From the NCBI RefSeq assembly GCF_008727735.1, contig NZ_CP044227.1, forward strand, positions 2,853,796 to 2,917,795: DNA of 64,000 nucleotides. Reading direction: 5' to 3'. This document shows, piece after piece, positions 16,636 through 26,180 of this stretch. A model generated the notes under the pieces. It did not search any database and was not told where the DNA came from. It saw only the letters and a list, made by a program, of their open reading frames with translations. Positions within the stretch are counted from its first letter, which is position 1. Every line of letters starts with the position of its first letter. Both the position numbers and the translations under genes were made by a program. This stretch comes from Flintibacter sp. KGMB00164. GTDB taxonomy: Bacteria > Bacillota > Clostridia > Oscillospirales > Oscillospiraceae.

Positions 16636-19275
16636 ATGAACAACTGGCACAGTATACCCACAGACCGTCTATTAGAGGAATTGGACGCCCGGCCCCAGGG
16701 CCTTACCACCAAGCAGGCCAAGGACCGCCTGGACCGCTACGGACCCAACCAGCTCCCCGCCCCCAAGCAGGCCAGCCTTCTGGCCCGGGTGCTGGCCCAA
16801 GTCACCGACCCCATGATCGTGGTGCTGCTGGCGGCGGCGGGGCTATCTCTGGCGGTGAGCGGCGGAAAGGACTGGCTGGACGGGGCCATTATTCTGGTCA
16901 TTGTGGTGGTCAACAGCGTGCTGTCCATCTCCCAGGAGGACCGGGCCCAGCAGGCCCTGGAGGAACTGCAGAAGCTCTCCTCCCCCATGGCCCAGGCTCT
17001 GCGGGACGGCCGCCAAACCCGGGTCCAGGCCAGCGATCTGGTCCCCGGGGACATCATCTACTTAGAGGCCGGGGATCTGGTCCCCGCCGACGCCCGGCTC
17101 CTGTCCTCCAGCCGCCTGCAAACCGACGAGAGCGCCATGACCGGCGAGTCCGCCCCGGTGGAAAAGGACCCGGACCTTATCCTTGCCTCTGACGCCCCTC
17201 TGGGCGACTGGGTCAACATGGTCCTCTCCGGCACCCTGGTCACCGCCGGCAGAGGCACGGCGGTGGTCTGCGCCACCGGCGCAGACAGCCAGATGGGCCA
17301 TATTGCCGGGATGCTCTCCGACCAGGAGGAGGGCACCACCCCCCTCCAGGCCCGGATGGCGGAAATTTCTCAAAAGTTGTCCTTTCTGTGCCTGTGCGTG
17401 TGCGCGGTGATGTTTGGGGTGGGGCTCCTCCAGGGAAAAAAGATGCTGGATATGTTCCTCACCGCCGTCTCCCTGGCGGTGGCTGCCATCCCGGAGGGCC
17501 TGCCCGCCATTGTTACCATTGTGCTGGCTCTGGGGGTAGGCCGCATGGCCAGGCGGGGCGCTATCGTGAAAAAGCTGCCCGCCGTGGAGACTTTGGGCTG
17601 CGCCGGGGTCATCTGCTCGGACAAGACGGGCACCCTCACCCAAAACCGCATGACGGTCCAGCAGCTGTGGCTGCTCCCCGGCGGACACCGGCGGGAGGCC
17701 CTTACCGGGGGCGCGCTGTGCTCCGACGCCCGGCTGGAGTGGCGGGCGGGTGCTCCCGTAGCCTCCGGCGACCCCACCGAGGGAGCTCTGCTGGTGGCGG
17801 CGGCCCAGGAGGGGCTGGACCAGCACAAGCTGGAGGAGGCGCTGCCCCGGACCGACGAACTGCCCTTTGACTCCACCCGCAAGCGCATGTCCACCATCCA
17901 CGCCCTGCCTGAGGGCGGCTACCGGGTGTATGTGAAGGGCGCTCCCGACGTACTGCTGCCCCGGTGTACCCAGGGTCCGAAGGGCCCCCTCTCCCCCGAC
18001 GACCGGGGACGCATTACCGCCGCCAATGAGGAGATGGCCCGCAAGGCCCTGCGAGTGCTGGCGGTGGCCTATCGGGACCTGTCCTTCCTCCCCGCCCAGC
18101 TTACTTCCCAGCTGTTGGAGGACAACCTCACCTTTTTGGGCCTCTTCGGCCTGATGGACCCGCCCCGGCCGGAGGCCAAGCTGGCGGTGGCGCGCTGCCA
18201 CCAGGCGGGAGTTCGGCCCGTGATGATCACCGGCGACCACCGGGCGACCGCCTCCGCCGTGGCCCGGGAACTGGACATCCTCCGCCCTGGGGAACTGACC
18301 CTCACCGGCCCGGAGCTGGACTTTATGCCCCAGGAGGTGCTGGAGGAGGATATCCACCGCTTTTCCGTCTTCGCCCGGGTGTCCCCGGAGCACAAGATGC
18401 GCATCGTTCAGGCCTGGCAGAAACGGGGGCTGGTGGTGGCCATGACAGGAGACGGCGTCAATGACGCCCCCGCCCTGAAGGCCGCCGACATCGGCTGCGC
18501 CATGGGCCGCTCCGGCACCGACGTGGCCAAGGGAGCCGCCCACATGATCCTCACCGACGACAACTTTTCCACCATCGTGGCCGCCATCGAGGAAGGCCGG
18601 GGCATCTACTCCAACATCCGCAAAGCCATCCACTATCTGCTCTCCTGCAACATCGGTGAGATCTTCACCATCTTTACCGCTACCCTGCTGGACTTCGGCA
18701 CCATGCCCCTGGCCCCGGTACAGCTTCTCTGGCTCAATCTGGTCACCGACTCTCTTCCCGCCCTGGCGCTGGGGGTGGAGCCGGTGGAGCCAGGCGTCAT
18801 GGACCAGCCGCCCCGGGACGCACGGGCCGGGCTGTTTGACGGGAAATTCACCCTGCGCCTGCTGTGGCAGGGGCTGATGGTGGGCGTTCTCACCCTGGCG
18901 GCCTACTTTTTTGGCTTTACCCGCCTGGCTGCGCCGGGCAGCGAAGGCCCTGTGGCCAACACCATGGCCTTTGCCACCCTCACCCTCTGCCAGCTTTTCC
19001 ACGCCTTCAACGTGCGCAGCGAGGACCGCTCCCTGTTTGCCATGGGTCCCCTGTCCAACCCCGCCATGAACCGGGCCTTTCTGGCCGGTCTGGCCCTCCA
19101 GCTGGCGGTTTTGCTGGTGCCGCCTCTCCAGAGCGTCTTTTCCACCGTCTCCCTGGACCTGTACCAGTGGCTCACGGTGCTCCTCCTCTCCGCGGCTCCC
19201 ATTCCCATCTGTGAGATCAGCAAGGCTATCACCGGCAAAAAAACCAGCGCCAGGCAGACCGCCGCAGCGCCCTGA
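16636..19275 (+). CDS. Cation-translocating P-type ATPase, Ca2+ (type II) family
   Basis: This 879-residue membrane pump has the P-ATPase set in order: TGES (MTGESAPVEK), PEGLPA in M4, the phosphorylation motif CSDKTGTLTQNRMT near residue 328, MITGDH, TGDGVNDAPALKAADIG, and NLVTDSLPALALG in M6. PEGL in M4 and N-x-x-T-D in M6 match Ca2+ pumps of the SERCA/PMR1 type, so export of Ca2+ (perhaps Mn2+) is the likely role. The ATG at 16636 follows AAGGAG by 10 bases. Monocistronic, with a bidirectional terminator. Confidence 0.92.
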   Translation: MNNWHSIPTDRLLEELDARPQGLTTKQAKDRLDRYGPNQLPAPKQASLLARVLAQVTDPMIVVLLAAAGLSLAVSGGKDWLDGAIILVIVVVNSVLSISQEDRAQQALEELQKLSSPMAQALRDGRQTRVQASDLVPGDIIYLEAGDLVPADARLLSSSRLQTDESAMTGESAPVEKDPDLILASDAPLGDWVNMVLSGTLVTAGRGTAVVCATGADSQMGHIAGMLSDQEEGTTPLQARMAEISQKLSFLCLCVCAVMFGVGLLQGKKMLDMFLTAVSLAVAAIPEGLPAIVTIVLALGVGRMARRGAIVKKLPAVETLGCAGVICSDKTGTLTQNRMTVQQLWLLPGGHRREALTGGALCSDARLEWRAGAPVASGDPTEGALLVAAAQEGLDQHKLEEALPRTDELPFDSTRKRMSTIHALPEGGYRVYVKGAPDVLLPRCTQGPKGPLSPDDRGRITAANEEMARKALRVLAVAYRDLSFLPAQLTSQLLEDNLTFLGLFGLMDPPRPEAKLAVARCHQAGVRPVMITGDHRATASAVARELDILRPGELTLTGPELDFMPQEVLEEDIHRFSVFARVSPEHKMRIVQAWQKRGLVVAMTGDGVNDAPALKAADIGCAMGRSGTDVAKGAAHMILTDDNFSTIVAAIEEGRGIYSNIRKAIHYLLSCNIGEIFTIFTATLLDFGTMPLAPVQLLWLNLVTDSLPALALGVEPVEPGVMDQPPRDARAGLFDGKFTLRLLWQGLMVGVLTLAAYFFGFTRLAAPGSEGPVANTMAFATLTLCQLFHAFNVRSEDRSLFAMGPLSNPAMNRAFLAGLALQLAVLLVPPLQSVFSTVSLDLYQWLTVLLLSAAPIPICEISKAITGKKTSARQTAAAP

Positions 19276-19282
19276 GAACTGC

Positions 19283-19320
19283 AAAAACGGCCGCCACCCT
19301 AAAGGGTGGCGGCCGTTTTT
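19283..19320. terminator. Bidirectional terminator
   Basis: AAAAACGGCCGCCACCC pairs with GGGTGGCGGCCGTTTTT between the convergent P-ATPase gene and the purine operon. Confidence 0.9.
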
Positions 19321-19342
19321 TACAGTTTGGATGGGAAGCGCC

Positions 19343-20341
19343 TTACCGCTCCTCCCGGAAGTAATTGAGGCCCAGCGCCTGAGGCTGGCCGGAGCCCTCC
19401 CGCTTGCGCACGGAGGTGACCACCAGCACCACAGCGGTGATGATAAAGGGCAGAGCCTGGTAGAGCTGGGTGGGCACTGCGGCCAGCCAGCCCAACCCTT
19501 CGGGGAAGGCGGCGGCCAGGCTGGAGCCCGACACCCGCAGGGTGTTGAAGAAACCGAAGACAAAGGTGCCCAGGATGGCCAGGGCGGGGTTCCAGTTGGC
19601 AAAGATGACCAGGGCCACCGCGATCCAGCCGTAGCCGTTGATCCAGCAGCTGCTGTTGAAGGAGCCGGACATGTTCAGGGCCATATAGTACCCGCCGATG
19701 CCCATCACACCGCAGCCCAGGCAGATGTGGATATACTTATACCGCTTTACATTGACGCCCACCGAGTCAGCAGCGCCGGGGTTCTCGCCCACCGCCCGCA
19801 GCCGCAGGCCGGGGTTGGTGCGGTTGAGATACCACCACATCACCAGGGCGATAACCACGCCCAGATAGACCAGGACGTTGTGGTTGAACAGTCCCTCACC
19901 CAGCACCGGGATCTGAGACAGGCCGGGGATGGGCAGGTTGGCAAAGCCGTCTTTGATGTTGGCGTAGTCGTTCATGACCGGCCAGCTGATGGCCTTGACG
20001 CCGTTGCCCACAAAGAAATACACGCCCAGGCCGAAGGTGGTCAGGGTCAGGCCGGTGATGTTCTGGTTGGCCTGGAGGGAGACGGTGAGGGCGGCAAACA
20101 GCAGGCCGCACAGCGCCCCCATCAGGAAGGCCATCAGGATGCCCACGCCCAGACTGTTGGCGTAGCAGCCCACGATATAGCCGAAGATGGCGCCCACCGC
20201 CATGATGCCTTCCACGCCCAGGTTCAGGCTGCCCGACTTTTCCACCATGATCTCTCCGGCAGTGCCGTAGAGCAGAGGGATATTATAGACCACAATGTTG
20301 TGGATGAAGGTGGTCACCACCCCCATTTTATCCATTTCCAT
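19343..20341 (-). CDS. BMP-type ABC transporter permease (second subunit)
   Basis: This 332-residue membrane protein with about eight or nine hydrophobic segments belongs to the permease family of branched-chain/ribose type. GEIMVEKSGSLNLGVEGIM near the N-terminus and GLRLRAVGENPGAADSVG mark the nucleoside/BMP-associated branch. It pairs with the permease encoded just upstream (14-base overlap) and the ATPase to import purine nucleosides or related compounds. It is the last gene of the five-gene operon. Confidence 0.88.
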   Translation of the reverse strand: MEMDKMGVVTTFIHNIVVYNIPLLYGTAGEIMVEKSGSLNLGVEGIMAVGAIFGYIVGCYANSLGVGILMAFLMGALCGLLFAALTVSLQANQNITGLTLTTFGLGVYFFVGNGVKAISWPVMNDYANIKDGFANLPIPGLSQIPVLGEGLFNHNVLVYLGVVIALVMWWYLNRTNPGLRLRAVGENPGAADSVGVNVKRYKYIHICLGCGVMGIGGYYMALNMSGSFNSSCWINGYGWIAVALVIFANWNPALAILGTFVFGFFNTLRVSGSSLAAAFPEGLGWLAAVPTQLYQALPFIITAVVLVVTSVRKREGSGQPQALGLNYFREER

Positions 20342-21443
20342 TCTCGCCGCCCCCTTTCTTGGTTCGAACGATCTTGAAGCGGATCAGGAAATCCGCGGCC
20401 AGCACCAAAAACAGAATGGCGCCCTGGAGCATATCCGCAAAGCTGGAATCCACCTGGGCAAAGGTGGCTGCCGCCACCGTAGAGCCGTGCTGAAGCATGG
20501 AGATGAGGGCCGACACCAGAAAGATCGCTGCAGTGTTCAGCTGAGACAGCCAGGCCACGATGACGCCGGTCCAGCCCACATCGTCGGTAAACGAGGAGGA
20601 CAGGATACCCACGGTGCCCACCTTGAAGGCGGCGGCCAGACCGATGAGACAGGCGGACAGGAACACGGTGCGCAGCACGATGCGGTTGACCTTCATGCCC
20701 GCATACCGGGCGGTGCCCACGCTGTCGCCCACCACGGCGATCTCATAGCCCTGCTTGGAGTATTTGAGGTAGCCATAGACCAGCACGCCGATGATCAGGG
20801 TAAAGATGACGCACACGTTGAGCTGGAATTTCCCGATGGGGATGGTGGGGAAGGAGACCTCCTTGCTGAAGTTGGCAAACACCGGACGGGCCGAGGAGGT
20901 ATCCAGGAAGAAGTTCCAGGAGGCCTGGGTCTCCCCCAGGAACACCAGGAAGTACAGGGCCACATAGTTGAGCATCAGGGTCATCAGGGTCTCGTTGGTG
21001 CCGAACTTCACCTTCAGCGCCGCCACCAGAGCGCCGTACAGCCCGGCGGCCAGCATGCCTGCCAGGCACATAAGCAGCAGGGTCACACCCTCCGGCAGCA
21101 CGCTGCCCAGCTTCAGCGCCACCGCGCCGGCGGCCACCGCGCCCAGGATGAACTGGCCCTCGCCGCCGATGTTCCAAAAGCGCATTTTAAAGGACAGAGA
21201 CAGGGCCACCGAGGTGAGCACCAGGGGGACAAAGACCTTGAGATAGTTTTCAAAGGTCTTATAGGCGATCTTGTTGCCGATCATGCCCATGGTGAACATA
21301 CGCTGGTAATAGGCGATGGGGTTGACTCCGATGGCCAGCAGCAGCAGGCCGCCCACCACCAGCGCCAGCAGAACCGCCCCGAGATAGAGCGACAGCTTTT
21401 TCCACATCGGACAGCTGTCCCGCTTTACGATATGAAATCCCAT
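20328..21443 (-). CDS. BMP-type ABC transporter permease (first subunit)
   Basis: This 371-residue membrane protein is the partner permease, with an N-terminal hydrophobic segment (LYLGAVLLALVVGGLLLLAI), the stretch IGGEGQFILGAVAAG, and several further membrane helices. The ATG at 21443 lies one base past the stop of the ATPase gene, behind GAGGAGGAG, and the end overlaps the second permease, so translation is coupled. The assignment rests on family motifs and operon context. Confidence 0.88.
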   Translation of the reverse strand: MGFHIVKRDSCPMWKKLSLYLGAVLLALVVGGLLLLAIGVNPIAYYQRMFTMGMIGNKIAYKTFENYLKVFVPLVLTSVALSLSFKMRFWNIGGEGQFILGAVAAGAVALKLGSVLPEGVTLLLMCLAGMLAAGLYGALVAALKVKFGTNETLMTLMLNYVALYFLVFLGETQASWNFFLDTSSARPVFANFSKEVSFPTIPIGKFQLNVCVIFTLIIGVLVYGYLKYSKQGYEIAVVGDSVGTARYAGMKVNRIVLRTVFLSACLIGLAAAFKVGTVGILSSSFTDDVGWTGVIVAWLSQLNTAAIFLVSALISMLQHGSTVAAATFAQVDSSFADMLQGAILFLVLAADFLIRFKIVRTKKGGGENGNG

Positions 21444-21444
21444 G

Positions 21445-23043
21445 TCACTCCTCCTCCCTCTTGCTCTGCTCCAGCTGCTCCTGGGAAATGTTGGTGTCCT
21501 TGGCGATGCCGGCAGGCTTGTCCTCATACTTGTTGGTCAGATCCAGCGCGCCGGTCATCATCAGGCCCAGCTCCTCCTTGCTGGTCTTGTGGGCGTGGAC
21601 CACGCCCATCACCTTTCCGTGGCACAGGACCATGATCTTGTCGCACAGGGCCAGCATCACGTCCAGGTCCTCGCCCACAAAGAGGATGCCCACGCCGTCC
21701 TTTTTCTGCTGGTTGAGGATGTTATAGATGGCGTAGGAGGAGTTGATATCCAGGCCGCGCACCGGGTAGGCAGTGACGATGACGTTGGGACCGGCCTTGA
21801 TCTCCCGGCCCAGCAGCACCTTCTGCACGTTGCCGCCGGACAGGCGGCGCACCGGCGTCTCGGTAGAGGGCGTCACCACGCCCAGCTGCTCAATGACCTG
21901 CTCCGCCGCCGCCCGGCCCGCCTTCCGGTCCACCAGGGGACCCTTGGTCTCGGAGTAGTTTTTCAGGATCATATTGTCCGTAATGGACATGGAGGGCGCC
22001 AGGCCCATGCCCAACCGGTCCTCCGGGATGAAGGACATGGAGATGCCCTTTTCCAAAATAGCCTTGGGGGAAAGGCCCACAATGTTGTCTCCCTTGTGGA
22101 TCATCAGGCCCGACCGCACCGGCCGCAGGCCGGCAATGGCCTCGCACAGTTCCTTCTGGCCGCAGCCCGCAATGCCGGCCACGCCCAAAATCTCGCCGCC
22201 GCGGATATAGAAGCTCACCTTGTCGATGGCCACCGCGCCCTCGTCGTTGTCGATGGTGAGGTCCCGGATCTCCAGCAGAGGCCGGGTCTTTTCCACCACA
22301 GGGCGCTCGATATTCAGGTCCACCTTCCGGCCCACCATCCACTCGGTGAGCTCCTGCTCGTTGGTCTGGGCCGTCTCTACGGTGGTGATGTACTCGCCCT
22401 TGCGCAGGATGGCCACCCGGTCGGAAATGTCCATCACCTCATTGAGCTTGTGGGTGATGATGATGATGGAGTGTCCCTGCTCCTTCATGCGGCGCAGCAC
22501 CGCAAAGAGCTTTTGGATCTCCTGCACCGTCAAAACGGCGGTGGGCTCGTCCAAAATGATGACCTTGGCGCCGTAATACAGCACCTTGATGATCTCCAGG
22601 GTCTGCTTTTCCGACACGGCCATGTTCTTGACCTGCTTTTTGGGGTCGATGTCAAACCCAAACTTTTTGGCCATGGCCTCGATCTGGGCATAGCGGTCCT
22701 TTTTCAGCAAAAAGCCCGCCTTCTCCTTGCCCATCCAGATGTTGTCCGCGGCAGAGAACACCTCCACCAGCTTGAAGTGCTGGTGGACCATGCCGATCCC
22801 CAGGCGCTTGGCCTCCTGGGGGGAGTGGATGGACACGGACTTGCCCTCCACGAAGATCTCGCCTCCGTCGGGCTGGTAAATGCCGGAGAGCATATTCATC
22901 AGCGTAGTCTTGCCCGAGCCGTTCTCTCCCAACAGCGCCAGGATCTCGCCCCGGCGCAGGGTCAGGTTCACGTCCTTGTTGGCCACCACGCTTCCGAAGG
23001 TCTTGGTAATCCCCCGCATTTCAATGGCGTATTCCTCCGCCAT
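21445..23043 (-). CDS. BMP-type ABC transporter ATPase (two nucleotide-binding domains)
   Basis: This 532-residue cytosolic ATPase has two ABC domains. The first has Walker A GENGSGKTT, Walker B VIILDEPTAVL; its signature region is MAVSEKQTLEI. The second has a degenerate Walker A (IAGCGQKEL), a signature LSGGNVQKV, and no canonical DEP Walker B (VTAYPVRGLDI). That asymmetry is normal for the RbsA/YufO type. The ATG at 23043 has GAGGGAG upstream. It powers the two downstream permeases. Confidence 0.92.
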   Translation of the reverse strand: MAEEYAIEMRGITKTFGSVVANKDVNLTLRRGEILALLGENGSGKTTLMNMLSGIYQPDGGEIFVEGKSVSIHSPQEAKRLGIGMVHQHFKLVEVFSAADNIWMGKEKAGFLLKKDRYAQIEAMAKKFGFDIDPKKQVKNMAVSEKQTLEIIKVLYYGAKVIILDEPTAVLTVQEIQKLFAVLRRMKEQGHSIIIITHKLNEVMDISDRVAILRKGEYITTVETAQTNEQELTEWMVGRKVDLNIERPVVEKTRPLLEIRDLTIDNDEGAVAIDKVSFYIRGGEILGVAGIAGCGQKELCEAIAGLRPVRSGLMIHKGDNIVGLSPKAILEKGISMSFIPEDRLGMGLAPSMSITDNMILKNYSETKGPLVDRKAGRAAAEQVIEQLGVVTPSTETPVRRLSGGNVQKVLLGREIKAGPNVIVTAYPVRGLDINSSYAIYNILNQQKKDGVGILFVGEDLDVMLALCDKIMVLCHGKVMGVVHAHKTSKEELGLMMTGALDLTNKYEDKPAGIAKDTNISQEQLEQSKREEE

Positions 23044-23151
23044 GGAATCACACTCCCTCTTTTGTATCTGCAAATCGTTGTCGGTTTTGTTTCAGGCTTG
23101 GTTTTTCCAGTTCAAACCGGACCTTGTTCCGGCCCAAACTGCAAAAATCAA

Positions 23152-23181
23152 AACCGGGCCGGCCGGTTGGCCGGCCCGGTT
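23152..23181 (-). terminator. Intra-operon hairpin between BMP and ATPase genes
   Basis: AACCGGGCCGGCC pairs with GGCCGGCCCGGTT on the minus strand, followed by TTGATTTTTGC. A leaky terminator of this kind often lets the binding protein be made in excess over the transporter. Confidence 0.65.
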
Positions 23182-23212
23182 GTTCGGGTCTTCAGACAGC
23201 TGCGCGGGCGGA

Positions 23213-24481
23213 TCAGGCCACCACAACGCCCTTCACCAGGTAGTTCATGCTGCCGGTGATGACGCTGTCCTCCACGGAGGGACCGCCGGCGGGCACGATC
23301 TCGGTGTTGGCGGCTACGACCACCTGGTCGTCCTTCACCTCATCCCGGTCGCTGGTGACCAGGGGAGCGTCCACCTTCTCGATGGTAGCCTTGCCGTCGG
23401 TGACGGTGATGTTCAGCTTCACGCCGGAGAACACATCCCACTCGCCGGAGGCGATCAGGGCCTTGACCTGGTCAATGGCGTCCTGAGTACCGGCAGCGCA
23501 GTTCTCGCTCAGGGGGGACACGTCAACCATGCCCTCATTCAGGCCGCCGTAGTAAGCGGGGCCGCCCATCTTCTCCACGAACTGGTCAGCGGACTCGCAC
23601 TCCATGGCGGTCTGGATGGCCAGCTTGTAGTACACATCCCAGTTCCACACGGGAGCGGTGAGGTGGGCAGCGGGGGCGTCGGCGGTCATGTCGGAGTTGT
23701 AGCCGCAGCCGAACTGGCCGGCCTTCTCCGCGGCCAGCTGGGGCTGAGCGGAGTCACAGTGCTGGGCGATCACACCGCAGCCGTAGCTCTTGATGAGCTC
23801 CTCGGCAAAGGCGTACTCGTTGACCTCGTCGGTCCAGGTGCCCAGCTCCTTGACATAGACGGTGGCGTTGGGGTTGACGGCCTGCACGCCCAGGGTGAAG
23901 CCGTTGATACCGGAGCAGGTCTCGGCGTACTCGGTATCATAGGCGGAGACATAGCCGATGTTGTTGTTGCCGGTCTCCAGGCTCTTGAGACCAGCGGCGA
24001 TGCCGGCCAGGTAGCGGGCCTGATAGATACGGCCGAAGTAGTTATTGTAGTTGGTGTCGTTGCTCTTAAAGCCGGTGGCGTGGGAGAAGATCACGTCGGG
24101 ATACTCCTGAGCCTTCACTTCCATCTCGTTGAGGTAACCGAAGGAGATGCCGAAGATGATGCTGCAGCCCTCACCCACCAGGGTGTCCACGGCGGCGCCC
24201 ACCTGGGTGTCGTCCTCGGGAACCTGGTCCACGATGACCAGCTGGGTCTCGGGATCCATACCCAGCTCCTTCATGGCCTTGGTGATGCCGGTGTGATGGG
24301 CATAGGTGTAGCCGGCGGTGTCGCTCTTCTTGTTGATATAGATGGCGCCTACCTTAAAGTCGGAATTGCTGGTCTGGGAGCCGCTCTGGCTGCCGGAACC
24401 GCTGCCGGAGCCGCTGCTGCCGCAGGCAGCCAGGCCCAGGACCATGGCAAGAGCCAGTACAAGTGCGAGAATCTTCTTCAT
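23213..24481 (-). CDS. BMP family substrate-binding lipoprotein
   Basis: This 422-residue lipoprotein has a signal peptide with lipobox (GLAACGSS, cysteine about residue 20), a glycine/serine linker and a basic membrane protein (Med/BmpA/PnrA) fold: FKVGAIYINKKSDTAGYTY and IIFGISFGYLNEME are typical. Relatives bind purine nucleosides outside the cell. The neighbour xpt makes a purine ligand likely. The ATG at 24481 follows AAGGAGG by about 10 bases. It is followed by a hairpin before the ATPase gene. Confidence 0.9.
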   Translation of the reverse strand: MKKILALVLALAMVLGLAACGSSGSGSGSGSQSGSQTSNSDFKVGAIYINKKSDTAGYTYAHHTGITKAMKELGMDPETQLVIVDQVPEDDTQVGAAVDTLVGEGCSIIFGISFGYLNEMEVKAQEYPDVIFSHATGFKSNDTNYNNYFGRIYQARYLAGIAAGLKSLETGNNNIGYVSAYDTEYAETCSGINGFTLGVQAVNPNATVYVKELGTWTDEVNEYAFAEELIKSYGCGVIAQHCDSAQPQLAAEKAGQFGCGYNSDMTADAPAAHLTAPVWNWDVYYKLAIQTAMECESADQFVEKMGGPAYYGGLNEGMVDVSPLSENCAAGTQDAIDQVKALIASGEWDVFSGVKLNITVTDGKATIEKVDAPLVTSDRDEVKDDQVVVAANTEIVPAGGPSVEDSVITGSMNYLVKGVVVA

Positions 24482-24573
24482 GTGCAAAGTTCCTCCTTGT
24501 TTTCTCATTCGTTTCCTATTCCTCTTTTTTATTAAAACCGGTTTTCCCGGTTTTAACCACGGTAAGGGGACGC

Positions 24574-25149
24574 TCAGTCCACGAACTCCACGCCGGTCTC
24601 CTCGTTCATACTCTTGACTCTTGCCAAAGATTCCACCCGCAGGCCCTCGGCGCGCAGGCGGTCACCGCCGGGCTGGAAGGCCTTCTCGATGACGATGCCG
24701 GCGCCCACCAGCTCCGCTCCGGCATCCTTCACCAGCTTGGCCAGCCCCTCCAGGGCGGCGCCGTTGGCCAGGAAGTCATCGATGAGCAGCACCTTGTCGC
24801 CCGGGCCCAAAAACTCCTTGGCCACAATGATGTTGTACACACGGCCGTGGGTAAAAGACTCCACCTGGGAGGTGTACACCTCACCGGCGATGTTCTTGGT
24901 CTGGTTCTTTTTGGCAAAAATCACCGGACAGTGGAAAAACTGCGCCGTGATACAGGCGATCCCAATGCCCGAAGCCTCAATCGTCAGGATCTTGTTCACG
25001 TCGCAGTCTGCAAATCTGCGCTTAAATTCTTTGCCGATCTCCGCGAAGAGATCGACATCCATCTGGTGATTCAGAAAACTGTCCACCTTCAGCACGTCGG
25101 TGCCCTTGACCTTCCCATCTTTGCGAATCCGTTCCTTCAAAAGCTCCAT
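24574..25149 (-). CDS. xpt: Xanthine phosphoribosyltransferase
   Basis: This 191-residue cytosolic enzyme converts xanthine and PRPP to XMP in purine salvage. It matches Xpt throughout (MELLKERIRKDGKV, DSFLNHQMDV, TIEASGIGIA), and the PRPP loop is VLLIDDFLANGAAL. It heads an operon with the BMP binding protein and its ABC transporter, linking uptake and salvage. The ATG at 25149 has AAAGGGTGG upstream. A strong promoter and a leader of about 100 bases with a perfect 9-bp hairpin precede it. No purine riboswitch or clear PurR box was found. Confidence 0.95.
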   Translation of the reverse strand: MELLKERIRKDGKVKGTDVLKVDSFLNHQMDVDLFAEIGKEFKRRFADCDVNKILTIEASGIGIACITAQFFHCPVIFAKKNQTKNIAGEVYTSQVESFTHGRVYNIIVAKEFLGPGDKVLLIDDFLANGAALEGLAKLVKDAGAELVGAGIVIEKAFQPGGDRLRAEGLRVESLARVKSMNEETGVEFVD

Positions 25150-25208
25150 AGGCCGGCCGCCACCCTTTCTATCTGTAAAATATAAACAAATAATGCACGG
25201 AAACAACG

Positions 25209-25283
25209 GCGTGGCCCGACAGTGCGGGCCACGATCCGATAGAAATACATTTTTATTGTACAAAATAATTGCCCATTGTGCAA
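25209..25283 (-). promoter_or_regulatory. Promoter and leader hairpin of the xpt operon
   Basis: On the minus strand TTGCAC (25278-25283), 17 bases, TACAAT (25255-25260). In the transcribed leader CGTGGCCCG pairs perfectly with CGGGCCACG around a 6-base loop (25210-25233). There is no T run, so it is not a plain terminator; it could be a regulatory or stability element. Confidence 0.6.
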
Positions 25284-25324
25284 TCCCTTTTCTAAATTTT
25301 TTGTGACCGGACTGTGAAAGCAAT

Positions 25325-25355
25325 AAAAAAAGCCTCTCCCAACTGGGAGAGGCTT
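25325..25355 (-). terminator. Terminator after rpsR
   Basis: On the minus strand AAGCCTCTCCC pairs with GGGAGAGGCT around a 4-base loop, followed by T7. Confidence 0.9.
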
Positions 25356-25367
25356 GAAGCAATGCAA

Positions 25368-25613
25368 TTAGTCGGTGACGTAGGGCAGCAGGGCGACCTG
25401 ACGGGCGCGCTTGATGGCCTCGGTCAGCTGACGCTGATGCATGGCGCAGGTGCCGGTGGTGCGGCGGGGCAGGATCTTTCCGCGCTCGGAAGTATAGCGG
25501 CGCAGCTTGGCAGCGTCCTTGTAGTCGATGCACTCGACCTTGTCCACGCAGAAGGCACAGACCTTGCGGCGCTTGCGGCCGCGGGGAGCCCGGTTTTCAC
25601 GTTCCATAGCCAT
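25368..25613 (-). CDS. rpsR: 30S ribosomal protein S18
   Basis: This 81-residue ribosomal protein binds S6 on the 30S platform. The sequence is typical, [18 protein letters not shown] to the basic tail. CAFC with two more cysteines (C in VECI and GTCAMH) indicates the zinc-binding form. It is the last gene of rpsF-ssb-rpsR, the standard Firmicutes order. The ATG at 25613 follows GGAGG by 8 bases. Confidence 0.97.
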   Translation of the reverse strand: MAMERENRAPRGRKRRKVCAFCVDKVECIDYKDAAKLRRYTSERGKILPRRTTGTCAMHQRQLTEAIKRARQVALLPYVTD

Positions 25614-25652
25614 GAGAGTAACCTCCTTTTACGACCATATACGGTCTAAGAT

Positions 25653-26168
25653 TTAAAACGGCAGCTCGCCGTCGTCGTCAGAGAGTTCGGCAAACTGGTC
25701 GCCGCCCATGGAGGGGGCGCCGTAGCCGGAGGGGGCCGCAGGTGCGGCCGGAGCAGCGGGGGAAGCGTAACCGCCGGAGGCATAGCCGCCGGAGTATCCG
25801 CCGCCGGAGGCGTAGCCGGAGCTCTGATAGCCTCCGTCGCCGTCCCGCTTGGAGTCGCCGAAGTAGACGTTATCCGCCACGATCTCGGCGCTGCGGCGCT
25901 TGCCGCCGTCTTTATCCGTCCAATCCCGGATCTGCAGCCGGCCCTCTACCACGGCCATGCGGCCCTTGGTGAAGTAGCGGCTGACAAACTCGCCGGTCTG
26001 GCGCCAGGCTACCACGTCGATAAAGTCGGTGGAGCGCTCGCCAGTGGACTTGTCCTTAAAATCCCGGTCCACCGCAAGGGTGAAGGAGGCCACAGCGGTC
26101 CCAGTCTGGGTATGGCGCAGCTCCGGGTCACGGGTCAGGCGACCCATGATAATGATTCGATTGAGCAT
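25653..26168 (-). CDS. ssb: Single-stranded DNA-binding protein
   Basis: This 171-residue protein coats single-stranded DNA during replication and repair. It has an OB-fold N-terminus (MLNRIIIMGRLTRDPELR, TEFIDVVAW-like segment STDFIDVVAW), a glycine/tyrosine/proline-rich linker (about residues 115-155) and the acidic tip DDDGELPF that binds partner proteins. It sits between rpsF and rpsR. Confidence 0.97.
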   Translation of the reverse strand: MLNRIIIMGRLTRDPELRHTQTGTAVASFTLAVDRDFKDKSTGERSTDFIDVVAWRQTGEFVSRYFTKGRMAVVEGRLQIRDWTDKDGGKRRSAEIVADNVYFGDSKRDGDGGYQSSGYASGGGYSGGYASGGYASPAAPAAPAAPSGYGAPSMGGDQFAELSDDDGELPF

Positions 26169-26180
26169 TTTAGCTCCCCC

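Noticed and set aside
25150..25255. Purine riboswitch in front of xpt
   Set aside because: The leader is short and lacks the three-way junction core sequences of the purine class; only a single hairpin is visible.
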